Shown: positions 32,753 to 45,324 of the stretch, piece after piece
Layout: each line of letters starts with the position of its first letter
Numbering within the stretch: position 1 is the stretch's first letter
Origin: Rhizoclosmatium globosum
Taxonomy: Eukaryota > Chytridiomycota > Chytridiomycetes > Chytridiales > Chytriomycetaceae
Direction: 5' to 3'
Assembly: GCA_002104985.1 (NCBI GenBank)
Contig: MCGO01000093.1
Span: forward strand, 95,825-159,824
DNA: 64,000 nt
The notes under the pieces: model-generated
Seen by the model: only the letters and a program-made list of their open reading frames with translations
Databases searched by the model: none
What the model was told of the DNA's origin: nothing
Translations under genes and position numbers: made by a program

Positions 32753-34909
32753 TCAAAACAATTGAAACAACTTCGCCCCAACCATTCCCACACAATGTCT
32801 CTTCACCACATCCTCCTCCGGAACCACAACCATCTCACCAATTTTCCCTCGTCGTCTATCCCGTCCAACCTGTCGTGTTGAGAATGAAACCTCCCGTCCC
32901 CCAACTTCTACACGTGCAGATCCATATGTTAATCCACATTGATATACTACTTGTCGAGCTGTGAGAATGGGGCGGCGGTATATAACCTTTGGAGGAAGAG
33001 TATTGATATCCAAATCATCAAACCCAACAATACGCGAAACAAAGTCCCGGCGTAAATACACGCTGTGAGGGATAGAAACAAAATGCGAGGAATTAAGAGG
33101 AATCGAATAGACCAATTGATCGTAATCAGTTAAAAACGGCAGGTTTGAACAAAGTTTTCGGGGAGGAAGGTTTGTAAATGAGTAGGCAGCTTTGGACCTC
33201 TGTTCTGACGTTTCTTGAACGAGTTCAGAGGATTCCGTCGAAATTGTATCAAATGTTGTCAATGACGAGTTCGAGGATGTCGGGGATGAGCTTTCGTTTG
33301 AAGGTGGTTGGTCTGGAGGCTGGGTGGGTGTTTGAGCAGGAGAATCAGTGTCTGAAAAAGAAGAGTTTTGCTTGGATGCCATGTTTTGCAACTTCGGAAG
33401 TATAGTGGCACTACGATTAGATTGAGCTGGTCTGTCGGTAACCATTGCGCTCTTAGCAATAGGGTCTGAATCAAACATCATAGCAGTGTCATATTCATGG
33501 AAGAAAGAAAGTGGTTTGAATGAATTTCGTTGGGCTGGGGTTGGAGTTGAGGGTTTTGGCGACGCTGGAAGAAGCCGAACTATATTAGGTACCACGTTTC
33601 CTGACAGGGATGTTTGTCTAAATGAAGATGGAGGAGACATATTGAGCTCGTCGGAGAATCGGTGCATTGTCAAAAGTTTCTTTTCATTGGTGAGAGGCGG
33701 AGAATCAGGGGCATTTTGGCTCAATGCCAGTGGACGGAAGTCGGTGTATATGATTGGTTTCGAGGAAATTTGAGGCGTTGGCTGGGATGGGGTCGGATAA
33801 GTTGTCGAATGAAGATTATGATTGGAATAGAGTCGTTGCTGCTCAGGATTCATGAAGCAAAGAGACGAGACGTGTACAGTATTGGTAATATTGTTCGGGG
33901 AATAAATACGTTCTGATCGACCTGCAGATTGATTGGTTAAATTGTGTGTGCTTGAGTATGCGACACGATTTTGATGATGGCTATGTTGGGTTTCACGGTC
34001 CCCGATCGACGCGTTGGTTCTGAGAAACGAGAAGGACGATATTTCGTGTTGTCTGGACGAGTGGTGCTGAGTGAGTTGATTCCCTTGGGATACAAACTCC
34101 TTGACGTTTGCAACCAGCTTGCTGGCAAGAGCTTGCTGATAAGCTGAAACGTCATTCGATAGGGTTATGATAGATCCAGAACTCTCGGTACTGCCAGTAC
34201 TGAATCCTAAGGAAACCTCCAATCTCATGTCCGATTGTGTCAACGAATTTATGCTTGCGGCTTCCAGAACGACAGGCTTTGGTTTGGCAAAAGTAACAAC
34301 CAGATTCGTTTGTTTGCGAAGTATAAAGCGTGCTGCCGTCGCGTCATTGTGTGTTGCAAACGTAGCATAACAATACTTTCCATAGAACTGAACACTTTTG
34401 AACCTGCCATGAATAAGATAAAGATCAGAACAAGCAAAATCGGGATTCACACTCACCCCAGCAAGTCCTGGCACATGATCAGCAGTTCTTCTTTGGCATA
34501 GTTTGGAGGCAAGTGAGTAATATGGATGACGCACGGGTTCAATCCAGCTTCTTCCGCATCGTCTGGTTGAGGATACGGCACCGAATCTGATTGTGTTGTA
34601 TTCAGAGCAAAGAAAGAAGAGAGAGCCACGCACAAGTTTGTTTCGCACAATCCACGGACAAAACACCGGGCACCGCGCCAACAACCGCTGCAGCCAACGC
34701 CGCATCATCGTCGCTGCGGAACACGGCAAACACAAAGCCGGCGTAGAATCCTGTTATTGTGATCGATTTGAATCGGTTCGAATGGGAATCAAGTCAAAAG
34801 GAAACCAACCAATCAGAGAGAACCCACTAAGACGACGAAGAAGAACAAACAAGTTGCCGCGGTGGATGCGTGGCGCCGCGAACGAGACGTGGAGCGTGTC
34901 GCGTGCCAT
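32753..34909 (-). CDS. RRM-domain protein with long disordered region
   Basis: Exons: 34909-34824, 34750-34634, 34586-34457 and 34403-32753. The first part forms an RRM-like fold (DTLHVSFAAPRIHRGNLFV, GFYAGFVFAVFRSDDDAALAAAV) and the second part another (NPCVIHITHLPPNYAKEELLIMCQ, then FKSVQFYGKYCYATFATHNDATAARFIL). About 400 disordered residues rich in Ser/Pro/Gln follow, then a basic C-terminal domain starting NLPPRKLCSNLPFLTDYDQLV. The last three junctions are in phase. The first junction is one base off (exon 1 appears one base too long at GGG 34823-34825). Probable post-transcriptional regulator; no close family recognised. Confidence 0.65.
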
Positions 34910-35014
34910 CGTCTGTTTCGTTGTTTCGTGTTTGGATGAGACTTTTGTTCGGACTTGCTTTTGCACTTTAGACTTGTCCAGTTTTTGATCACTTTCGGAC
35001 TTTATTATACAACC

Positions 35015-36999
35015 CTATCTATCAATCACATGCTTCCTCCACAACTTCCACGTCTTGGGAGCCATAATTAGAAACATTATAATTCCCATTGCTGACGAAG
35101 AATACATTCCAAACTGTAACACAAACTTGCTTGACAATTTCGGCACAGAAATACGTGCACATTCGGTCTGTGACTGGTGCGACATTATGCACATGAACCA
35201 ATCGATAGTCCAATCAGGAGGAGACTCTATAAAAGTTGTGAACGTGTTGATAGTGCTGTTGCTGATGTCCTATTATTGCAATCATAATTAGACTTTGATA
35301 AAGTCACAAGAAAATGGCTTACATAGTCGATACCCAACAGTCCTATACAAACCGTACACATGGCGATAGGCCTACCACTCTCTGTTACAATGTCTTTCAG
35401 TCTATGAAGACCATTATCCACACTTTCTGCAGCCCTCTCCATCGCAATTCCAAGATACGATTTCGGACGCTCTTTTACAGGTGATGATGCATCTAGTTGT
35501 GTACTGATAGTATCTCGGCTACTATACTTGTCCAACTCCGCGTCCGATCCCATTTGCCGTCCAAGGACACTCCTCCGAATACTTCCCGCAGCAGCCTCTA
35601 AAACACTCGGCGACGACGGCGCATTCGCTCTCAATGGACTCGCAAGCTGAATCCTGAGCATCTCATAAATCGTCCAAAAGTTGAGTAAATACGGTGGCCC
35701 GGATAACGTCACTAGAGGCCAAAAGAACAAATCATTCGCCATTACTTCCTCCGCCGTAATCGTGCACATAATTCCGTTACTTGCGTACCCATGCATCCCA
35801 GCAATACTCCCCGCGACGCCTAGACTGACCACAACAACAAACGCGAACAAATGGCTTCGGTATTTTGATAGAGACGTGTTGTTCCAAACAAGGAGTAAGT
35901 GTAATGAAACGCAATACGCAGCGGTGTAACAGTTGACATAGAATATTGACGTGATGAAAACAACTCCTTGTAATAAGCACGCGAAACTGTTTCCTTGTGT
36001 TGCTGCTGTAATACTATCCTTGCAAATAAACTGTGATGGAAATGCGAGGATAAGGCTTTGATTCAAATGGAATACGAGCATCCCGAATTCAATGTGATGG
36101 ATCAAGTTTCCAGGGAATTGTGGGGACTCGAATAGTAGAGATGTCAGCAGGAACGCGCAGCAGAAGAACGAGATGATTGAGATTCCTGATACAGTTGGGA
36201 CTGATGTTGCAAATGCGTTTTCAGGGTAGAAGTTGTGGACAAAGGGGCACTTGAAACAGCATTCTCCTGCGCATAGTTGTCCATTCGCTGAAGTCATATT
36301 CTTTGAAAGATTTACGATGTTATATGATGGGATGGGTAGCATAACGGACGGGCATGTCGACGGTGACGGTGTTGGCGATATTGTCGCGAAGATTGTTCCT
36401 GTTGCAGACACACGAGTGGTTGTCGTTGTGGGAGGCACGTACACTTTTGCGAATTATTAGATGTAAAGGTTATAAACGTGATACTCACCTGGAGGTTTGT
36501 AGTCAGATCCCAGACATTGGGCATCTTGCGAATATGGGTATGGGGCTCCAATAACGTTAGAAAAGCATGAAGGAAGGTTTAAGCCAAGCTGCGAAAACAG
36601 TGGCCCACAGGTTGATGTCATTGTTGAACAGACTGACATACAAGCTAAACTGTCCATAATATCTAGATTGCAATATACATCAACGTTTATCCTAATTAGA
36701 ACAAAGAAAAGCTTACTGTTTGCACAACTTGGATACGCTGAATAACAGATCCAATGTAAAAACGTCTCGACACATGGAACATAACTCGCTGTTGAATTCA
36801 GCATCATCATAGGCTCGATATTATAGCTCTTCAATATTGATTCAATCCCAGAAATCTTGTTTCCGTCCGATAGAAATATTGGGTAGTCAACAATTGCAGA
36901 ACAATAACCCCCACTTGAATAAGTAGTGCATGAATCAGCAGCAGACATCGACTGTGTACAAAGTAGTAGAAGGAGTCGCGATGTCCATTTTAAACCCAT
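35015..36999 (-). CDS. Frizzled-like class F seven-transmembrane receptor
   Basis: Exons 36999-36717, 36662-36489, 36443-35323 and 35269-35015 give 611 codons (610 aa) with all phases agreeing. A signal peptide (MGLKWTSRLLLLLCTQSMSA) is followed by an extracellular cysteine-rich domain of about 130 residues with exactly ten cysteines (two near residues 24-33, then VPC, WIC, PSC, LAC, SVC, STC, PSC, AQC). A Thr/Pro linker and a second Cys cluster (CAGECCFKC) precede seven hydrophobic segments (the first SIISFFCCAFLLTSLLF). Just after TM7 the tail reads APKTWKLWRK, which satisfies the KTxxxW motif that binds Dishevelled PDZ domains in animals. The loop before TM6 is long and Ser-rich. Ligand and effector are unknown; Dictyostelium and some early fungi carry related receptors. 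Confidence 0.88.
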
Positions 37000-37288
37000 T
37001 TGACTTTATCTGAAGTATTCTCCTTCGCTTCTTCCAATCACGAACAAAGACCGCCACCATTGTTCCCAACTCCGCCAATCACCTCTTAACTAAGACACAA
37101 ACCGTAAAACTAAATCGGGAGAGCGCTTTTTTATGCAGCAGTCATCTCCCCTTCCCAAATATCTTTATTGGGTGCAAAGATCAAAAAACGTAACAAAAAA
37201 CAAATGCCATCATCCAAAAAACCAGGAGTTCCTCCCTCCCATCGTCTACAAAATTCCCAACCTCCTTACGATAAATAGCAAAATTCAT

Positions 37289-39296
37289 CTACAACAACGC
37301 GTCCGCATCAATCAATTCCTCTTCATCCCCAGCCCCAGCACCACTACCGGCGCCCCCATCAACTCCAACAGAATCATCCACAACACCTTCGCCAAGAACT
37401 TTCTCAACATCATCTCCCTCAACAGCAAAAGTGCGTTCACTGACATGTGGTTTTGGCTGGTTGAGCACCAAAGTCCTGTTCCCGCCCTTCACAGCGTGTT
37501 TATACGGACAGCCTGGTTTATTGCAGTGACCGTCGAAACGACAGGGTACTTGAGAGATATCGGTTGAAGCGGCAGCATTGTTTCCAGGGGGGTGGAAGAA
37601 GGGACATGCAGGGTTTAAACAGTTTGGATAGAATCTGCATTGTTTAGTAGGTGTCGCTGCAGCGGTTTGGTTCCATGGGTGCCAGAAACTACATCCGTAT
37701 CGGGTACATTGGGCACCGAAGCGGCATGGCGGTGGTGTTTGTTGTTGGTATTGTTGTTGCTGCTGTTGGGTTGAGTTGACTTGTCCGTCTGGTTGAGGAG
37801 TTGATTCGGTAATGATTTCCGCGTCTTCTGATTCGGCTACTGAGGCAGCTGATTTAGGCACTGCGGTGTTTCCAGGTGCAGCATCTTCGGCTGCGACGGA
37901 TTCATCGATGCTGGCTTGAGATGTTTGTTGTTGATCATGTCCAAATGCTGGTCTCATTGCACCGCCACCTCGTTGGAATCCACCCCGCATACCGCCCCTA
38001 AAGTTTTGCTGTTGCTGGAAACCTCCATATCCGCCTCGTCCGCCACGCATACCACCGTTGAACCCTCCCCGCATTCCACCACCTTGAACCATTCCAGTTG
38101 GAACCAAGTTTCCGAAAGAATCCAAAAAGAATCCAGGTGGCGGTGTCATGGCTGGCATCATAAGGTTCTGTTGGAGTTGCTGCATATTGCTTCGCTGTTG
38201 CTGTTGCTGGAATGAATTGAAGTTGCGGAAGTTGTTATTTTGATTTCGGTTGTTCCACTGCTGCTGGCCATGCTGTTGACTATGTTGCAGGCCGTGCTGC
38301 TGACCATGCTGTTGACCGTGTTGCTGACCGTGTTGCTGACCGTGTTGCTGACCGTGTTGTTGGCCATGCTGCTGGCCATGTTGCTGACCATGGAGCTGAT
38401 TTAATGATTGGCCTTGTTGTTGATTGTTGTTTGGGAGTATTTGAATTTCATGGCGTCCATTCTGCTGTTGTTGGTGTGATTGTCCTCGATTCAAATCATC
38501 CGAGACCTGTCCCAACCTTGATGTTATACCACCCAATCTAGACTGAATTGGGCTAGGGGATACAGCTGTTCCAGTTCCTCGACCCACAATCCCCACTGAC
38601 TTTGTGGCAGGTGTTGGCACTGCAGCAGGAGGTTTTGAAGGTTCCTCAACGATACCAAAACGAGCCATTCGTTGTTTCCGCGCTTCTTCTGAATCAACAG
38701 CAACTCGTTTGGCAGGAGGAGGCACAACTGCATCCTTCTTTGGTTCAGGCAAGTCCCACACGATTGGAGCAAAGCGCTTTCCCGATGCTGAAGGTTTATT
38801 TTCTGCTTCAGCCGCTGAATTCGATGCAGTATTTGATTGTTCGATTTCCCGTGCCTTGTTTAGCGAGGCTGAGGGATGCGCAGTTGTGAGTCGATGATGA
38901 TCCGGGTGCTCAAGGCAGTCACCTTCTTTGACCTTCTTCGAATCGTTTTCCAAGTACTCGTAGACCCAGGCGACAAAGTCCTTTGCGGAGGGCATGACTG
39001 GTACCATAAGTAAGTAACAAAGAACAAGAACCAAACAAATGCGCACCCTCGGCCAGCTCCAACTCGGCCTCGTCCTGTGTTTTGAACGTGTCTCTGAGCT
39101 GCAAAATGAAGGCCGCGAGTCCCGCCGCGTCGTCTGGCGTCATTTCTTCGCCGCGCTTGCTCACAAACGAGAACACGTCAGACTGGAAACAAAACACGCA
39201 ACGAGTTAGCTGCTCTCTCGTTGCGAGTTTAAAGTAGCTACAAACCACAAACTGATCCGGATTGCTGAGAAGGTGCGCGAACTCTTGGACGGACAT
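37289..39296 (-). CDS. NAB2: Nab2/ZC3H14-type CCCH poly(A)-binding protein
   Basis: Exons 39296-39246, 39182-39047 and 38997-37289 give 632 codons (631 aa). The N-terminus is helical (PWI-like, as in Nab2). The C-terminus has three tandem zinc fingers of the Cx5Cx4Cx3H type: CRFGAQCTRYGCSFWH, CRFYPNCLNPACPFFH and CRFDGHCNKPGCPYKH. Nab2 binds poly(A) tails in the nucleus and couples tail length control to mRNA export. The middle is a Gln/His/Gly-rich region with ten or so QQHG units, then RGG-like GGMRGGxxGG sequences, which suit RNA binding and arginine methylation. The start codon is 57 bp from the divergent gene at 39354. Confidence 0.87.
38262..38400. repeat. 12-bp tandem repeat encoding QQHG units
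   Basis: Inside the Nab2-like gene a 12-bp unit (plus strand TGACCGTGTTGC and variants) is repeated about eleven times. On the coding strand it gives HGQQ repeats. The central copies are near identical and differ mainly at CAG/CAA and GGT/GGC positions, so slippage is likely. Confidence 0.85.
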
Positions 39297-39353
39297 TGGT
39301 GAGTTCAGAACTGATGGTGCAAAGTTTCTCTCTTCTCAAATCAAGCTAATCAA

Positions 39354-41039
39354 ATGCATTCAAAGCTACAGCCGAGGTACAGGCGCATCCTCACAATAAC
39401 TGCTGTTACAATTACTGCTTTCTTGATGTGGAATAGCATGGCGCGTAAACCATCAAACCTGTCAACATCAAAGTATACCTCTGCTAAACAGAAAGCTGTA
39501 CAACGCTGCTTCTATGGTATTGACGCCTCTCCTTGCATATTCGACTACGAATGGGATGAAAGGCGCGTAAAAGGACAATCTCCTCTCTTGCTGCCTCGCT
39601 TACGAGACCCCTTTAATGGTTGGAATGTGTTGAACGAAGATGAAGAGTCCCTCCAAGAGAACCACAACTCGGACCGCAAGATTGCAATTCTGTACTTTAA
39701 TGAGCGCAAGGAATACTTGGAAAAGATGGATAGATACTATTACGATGAGGTAGTTACACCCCTTGTCAAATCATAACCCGCGCATCGAATTAACGACCCA
39801 CAAGGTGAAAGCAGCGTCCAGTCACCCAAACCTTCTTGTACGCATGTGGGGCCCTGGTTGGCCGAAATACAACGCAAAGCTGACGGCTCAACAAAACATT
39901 GCACAAGCTTTTCCAAACCTTCCATTCGACATTATATACACGAAAACTTGGCATCACAATGTGACTTCCGATACTGCCGTTGTAATCCACGGAACGGGAG
40001 ACTGTCACAAACTCAAGTGTATTCACGAAAAGTATTACCCAACTCACGCCGACGCAATCACGTTCCGATACGCGGGCGAAATTCTTGAGTTTGGTAGACC
40101 GGAACAGTGGAAATTACGGGAACAAAGACGCGTGTCCAAAGTATTTCCGGAGTTGAATGAAACACATCAACGATCCATGGAGCAACCGATGCCATTCTTT
40201 TTTCATTCTCCCGACTGTGCTGACGAGGCTTTGATGCATCCTATTCGGTCGTCTTCGAGAACACGGTGGTGGAGGTCTGAACGATGGGAAGACTCCAGAC
40301 CCACGCAGATTCAGTTATTGGGATACACGGATTCCAGTTGGTATCCTCTTCGCGCGAAAATCTTGCATGGAATTGAAAAGGGGTTTATTCAGAACGCAAA
40401 AGTGTATGAACACGTCGGTTATGTTCTGCAACCTGAGAAGGGCAAAGCAAAAAAGATTTCCTCTTTGGAATTGGGAGTCTTTGATCCTCAAGATCCTGCT
40501 GTGGAGCATCACGTGAGTTTTGATGCCCCATTTTCCTAATGAAACTGATTCCAATTCAATATTACTCGCATTAGCGGAAGAACCAACAATCATGGGCAAA
40601 GACACTCGCCACCACCCAAATTTGCGTGTTTGATTCATCTATCCTACGCAAAGCTATCCGCAAATACCAAGAATCATTCATGTCCGGCTGTGTCGTCGCC
40701 GCCGACATTCCCCTTGAAATGGAATCAGTCTTCAAAGGAGTCGTGATCCCATTACGTGCCGACATGGAAGTAGAAGAAATCAACGACGTGTTGCAACGGT
40801 ATTTAAAGGATAAAGAAAGGTTGGCGAGAATGGCGATGGAAGCATTTCGACGTGCGAGATCATTATGGACGTGCCGGAATAAGGTGGATCGATTGTTGGA
40901 AGCTGCTGAGATGGTTGTTAGTGGAGAAAGAGGGTACTGGTTTCCCTTTGAATTTCGAGGAACATGCAGACTGTTTGAGGAAGGTGGTGGTGCTGGCGGA
41001 AAGCATATGACTGAATGGTGTCGAAAGCGTGAAGTTTAA
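39354..41039 (+). CDS. Type II membrane glycosyltransferase-like protein (paralogue 1)
   Basis: Exons 39354-39749, 39805-40512 and 40575-41039 give 523 codons (522 aa). A short basic cytosolic tail precedes one membrane anchor (ILTITAVTITAFLMWNSMA), then a lumenal domain. The C-terminal half (MPFFFHSPDCADE, YPLRAKILHGIEKGFI, FMSGCVVAADIPLEMESVF) resembles exostosin-like fungal transferases, where an E/D-rich pocket binds the nucleotide sugar. I cannot name the sugar. A paralogue lies at 43490, in the same orientation but separated by the exonuclease gene. Conserved splice sites (YDE| and HH|) are shared by both copies, which helps locate an error in copy 2. Confidence 0.72.
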
Positions 41040-41138
41040 TTAAAAGTGTTAAGTGAAACGAGTGTATATATATTTTCTTGTATGATGCTGACAAAAAAGT
41101 AAAAGAGACAGTAGGAACTTGTACGGTAAAGTGAAGTG

Positions 41139-42877
41139 TCAACATAGAATCAATCCGGCTTCTGTATTATCAACACGTTCAATAACTCGTTGCCTTACTC
41201 TCGCACATCCATTTGAGAAGATGCAGTTTGGGCGAAAGCCTTGTTTGGATTTGAATCGGACTCCAATAAAATCACCATTCAATATCCACATCGACACAAG
41301 CTCCGCGGAAATAAGACGCCTCGTGTCTGTGTCTGTGGTTTCAAAAAGCTCCGCATCCTCCAACGTACAGTTGACGCTTTGCTCAGGCCAACGAAATTTC
41401 CAAACATCTTTCCAACCATCACAAATAACATCCAAGACATGGTAAACCGGACACTGATCCTTACGGATATTGTAGAGGACAAGCCGGAGAAATGGTTCCT
41501 CAAACAGTTGCGAAAAGCGCTCCTTCGCCTTCGTGGGGACTTTAATTGGTTTACAAGAGTGATTCATATTGTAACCACGAACCAATTTCGTCAAAATGTC
41601 TTCAAACGTGGATGGTTTCATAGTTTCACCTCGGGTTGGTTCGGAACTGTTCACTCCAAGTAACCAACTGTTGATATCAATATATGATGTCCCCTTAGGT
41701 TCCTTCCACTCATTCAGCCGAAGTTTTGACTTTTTCTTGTGCGGAGTGACAGCGTCACGGTTTCCAAAATGCAAGTCATCCCACGGTGCTACTTTCGCCA
41801 AAATAAGTGGCGGATCTTCCTTAAGACATCGATAACACAATAAGCTTGCGATTGCATCATTTGCTCCATATTTTACAGCCGCTTCCGAAAGATTGGGTAA
41901 TCTCCAGTCATGTCCTGAACAGTTTGGGCCTTTGAAAGCTGGCTCGACGGTGTGAACACAGACGTAATAGAGAGATCTCAGGGATTGAGCGCGAATATTA
42001 AGTCCTTTTGCAATATTTCCAATGTCGACGATATTTTGCACCTGAAGTATGGAGATCAACAAACAGGTTCCAACCTTGAGGTAATTCGTACCTCAATACC
42101 AAACGCGGTTTTAATCGATTTACAATCTGAACCAATAGAAACACCCGTTTTGATGACATCGACATTAAGAAGGAAAGCAAGGAGACACGGAGGAAGTGTT
42201 GGGTGGGATGTTGACGATGTAAACAAATGCCAAAACTGTAAAAGACGGTCAATTCAAAACTATCCGTAACAGTAATCACGACGTACCTGACATATGACTA
42301 CAATGTGCGACGAAAACGCGATTTGTATAGTGGACAACGAATTGTTGGCGAATTCGCAATCCAGTCCAACCTCTTTGAAAGCGAATCCATCTAAAATAGT
42401 AGTAAAGACCGTTTCCATTTGTGCAGTGTTTGACAATACAAAGACTTGGGCTTTGGGGAGAAGTAGGCCTGGAACGTTGAGGCCAAAATACCCCTTTGCA
42501 GCCAGTTTCTCCAGAATCTTTGTGGTTGCTTCTTCCGAGACAGTATTCAAAAGGCGATCTGATATGGCATTGATTGCATCTGAACCAAGTTCAGGGACAG
42601 TTACGAGAGCATCCCGGTCAGGGTGGCGAAAAAAGAATGAACCGGTGGGCATACTCGATTGTTCAACTTGCTTCTGCTTCTTAGCGTTGAGTTCGATGTC
42701 TTCATCTGACGACTCGTATCGCTTCTTTTGAGGGAGGATACCTGTCAAAATGGAATCTTCCTCAACGGGTCTGTCACCACAATCAGGTATTGTCTCGGCT
42801 TCTTCGTGCAAACCCGCTGCACACGTGGTGCCTAAAGCAGGCGATGGTGCACAACCGAGTTCCGCTTTCATGGCCAT
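41139..42877 (-). CDS. 3'-5' exonuclease of the WRN/RNase D (DEDDy) type
   Basis: Exons 42877-42287, 42235-42092 and 42041-41139 give 546 codons (545 aa). Exo motifs are in order: motif I GLDCEF (DxE), motif II KTGVSIGSDCKSIKTAFGI (the conserved Asp after a Gly-x-x-x), then NIVDIGNIAKG, and motif III LSEAAVKYGANDAIASLL with the Tyr-x3-Asp of the DEDDy group. No helicase domain is present, so it resembles stand-alone WRN-exonuclease-like proteins. The C-terminal about 200 residues are not recognised. The N-terminus is acidic and disordered with a Lys-rich patch that may be a nuclear signal. It lies head-to-head or tail-to-tail between two glycosyltransferase-like paralogues. Confidence 0.85.
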
Positions 42878-43489
42878 TTATTTCATGAGAAAGAAGAGGG
42901 CAAAATAATATCAACGTGAAAACATATAAAGTTGGATGCTCAAAGTCATGATAGGATGCAAAGCTGATAATAAATAAGATTAATAGTTCGTAGCGTGAGA
43001 CAAAAGCAGTGTCCACAGCCAAGGGACACCGCTTCGTATGTAAGGACATCGTCACGGCATGGCTCGAACCCAGGGGTTACGGCCTGTTTATTATGGTTTT
43101 CACCGCCATACCAACTGATCGAAAATTCCTGATAATATGTGGGGGTGGCTCATTAATAACGGCAACAAATGGATGCAAAAATTGAAGTGCATCGTTAACG
43201 TGGTTGTCCTACAGTTCGCCGAACAAAAAAACCTACCAATCCTCTAGTTGGCATACGTCACAGTCTAAAATTATCTATGAATATTGAGACCCAGAAAAAG
43301 AAACAGCATCGGCTTTGTTCAGTGCTGAGGTTTCACTTTATAGGATTAATATGACGAGAATTAAACGCTTTAACTCATTAGAAACAGTGTTGGACATCGA
43401 CCATACCTTAACTTGTGATTTTCGACAAGTAAAACGTTTCTCCGTTACATTATCCTTGACTCATTCTATTCTTCACCATAATTTAAATA
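42878..43489. other. Intergenic with tRNA-like relic
   Basis: About 610 bp between divergent genes. Apart from the tRNA-like element described separately, no gene or repeat was seen. Confidence 0.5.
43050..43130 (-). pseudogene. tRNA-like sequence with A- and B-box motifs, degenerate
   Basis: On the minus strand GATCAGTTGGTATGGC resembles a D-arm/A box, and about 45 nt downstream GGGTTCGAGCC resembles a T-arm/B box. The acceptor stem ends do not pair and the T-stem has mismatches, so this is not a functional tRNA as read. It may be a tRNA pseudogene or a SINE head. Confidence 0.35.
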
Positions 43490-45210
43490 ATGTCGACTTC
43501 GTCACCAACAAAGACGTCAACATACCCAGTCTCGTACTTCAAGATACTTATTGCGTTCGGAAGTGCTGCATTAATTATTGGTAGCATTGGTATCCTGCGT
43601 CACGAAAAGCGAATTGACAGGTTCATCAAACTCTCAAATGACGGACCTCACATTCAGAACGTATCTTCAGTCCCAGAACTTATCTCAACCATCAAAAATC
43701 TAGCCAATGAGACTACGGATTGCTTCTTGCAGAACCAAAAATGTGACTTCGACTACGAATTTACACCAGTGCCCCATATATTGACAGCTGACCGAAAACG
43801 CAGCGACGTCAAACCGCGCACATGGATTCGTCACGAAACGCGACTGAATGGAACTCGAATGATAAATGTCTTGTATTTTAATGAACGAAAGGACTATCTG
43901 ATGAAAACGGACCGATACTTCTACGACGAGGTATATTTACCGCCAGGTCGCCACCCTTCTGTAATACTAATTGATTTGTTAGGTTACAGCTGCTGTATCA
44001 CATCCACGCCTTGAAGTCCGCGTATGGGGGCCTGGATGGGAAGGGTATATCCCAAAACTGTCCTCATCAGAAAATATACGCCGAACGTTCCCAAACATAT
44101 CATTCGATATCATCTATTCCAAGACGCGTCATTTTAATATCACATCCACAACTGCTGTTGTAATACACGGAACAGGTGAGTTCTGAAACTCAGTCAAGTT
44201 GAACTGACTCGTGGCCCAGCGGATTGCCACCAACATAACTGTTTACGTGACGACGTCTATCCAACTCACGCTGATGCAATTACATTTCGCTATGCTGGTC
44301 TTATTCTCGAATTCGCTCGACCAGAACAGTGGGCCTCACGTGAAAAACAACGCATAAAGAAGTTATTTCCAAATCTGAATGCAACCCAGCGACAAAACAT
44401 GGAGCAGCCAATGCCATTCTTTTTTCACAGTCCAGATTGTGCAGATGATACTTTGCTCCACCCAATTCCAGGAAGAAAGGAATGGGAACAGTTCCGACCC
44501 CATAAAATCAGATTGATTGGGAGTCATCAAAAAGAGCTTTATCCGTTGCGGTACACAATCTGGAAGGGAATCAAATCAGGAAAGATTAAGAATGCTGAAG
44601 TTTACGAACATGTTGGCAACACACTCAACAAACCAACCAAAAAACAATCCCTAGCCAACAACTTGAAATTGGTATATTTGACCCAATGGATCCTGTAATT
44701 TCCCATCATGTGAGTCAGTGAGTTAGACAGAGTGAACTCTTATATGACTCCCACCAGAAAAAGAATCAACAAAATTGGGCCAATGTCCTGGCAACAACAC
44801 AAATCTGTGTATTCGATTCCTCCATAGTGCGAAAAGCTATTCGGAAATTTCAAGAGAGCTTTCTCTCAGGCTGTGTTGTCGCGTCAGATATACCGCTGGA
44901 AATGGAGGACATCTTCCGCGATGTCGTCATACCCTTGCGAGTGGATATGGGCGTTCATGAAATCAATGAAATGCTTCAAACGTATCTGCAAGATACTAAA
45001 CGACTGCGATGGATGGCAAGAGAGGCTTTCAAACGAGCGCGAATGCATTTGACCTGTAGGAACAAAGTCGATAGGTTGCTGCAAGCAGCAGCTATGGTAC
45101 TTCGAGGTGAACGTGGCTACTGGTTTCCATTTGGGTTTTCTGCAACATGTAGAAAGTTTTGGACGGGGGACAAATACACAACAGAATGGTGTCGAAATAA
45201 TAAACGATAA
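43490..45210 (+). CDS. Type II membrane glycosyltransferase-like protein (paralogue 2; one apparent frameshift)
   Basis: Exons 43490-43930, 43983-44175, 44220-44709 and 44758-45210. It has the same plan as the gene at 39354: membrane anchor ILIAFGSAALIIGSIGIL, WGPGWEGY, ITFRYAGLILEFARPEQW, EQPMPFFFHSPDCAD and FQESFLSGCVVASDIPLEM. One extra intron interrupts HGTG/DCH. Within exon 3 the frame is lost at an A6 run (44639-44644). After it, the paralogous sequence LEIGIFDPMDPVISHH continues in another frame up to a donor that matches the paralogue. The copies differ in the N-terminal half and stem. Substrate unknown. Confidence 0.72.
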
Positions 45211-45324
45211 CACATAAATTTATTCAAAAGAAAAAAAAAAGAACCAACATCATCAGTAAAACTTCAACACTCCCAGCAAGGGTAAATAAATAGTAGTAAA
45301 GGGCTCAAAAACATCAACAACTCG

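Noticed and set aside
43050..43130. Functional tRNA gene on the minus strand
   Set aside because: A- and B-box-like strings exist, but the acceptor arms do not pair and the T-stem is mismatched, so it is listed only as a relic.
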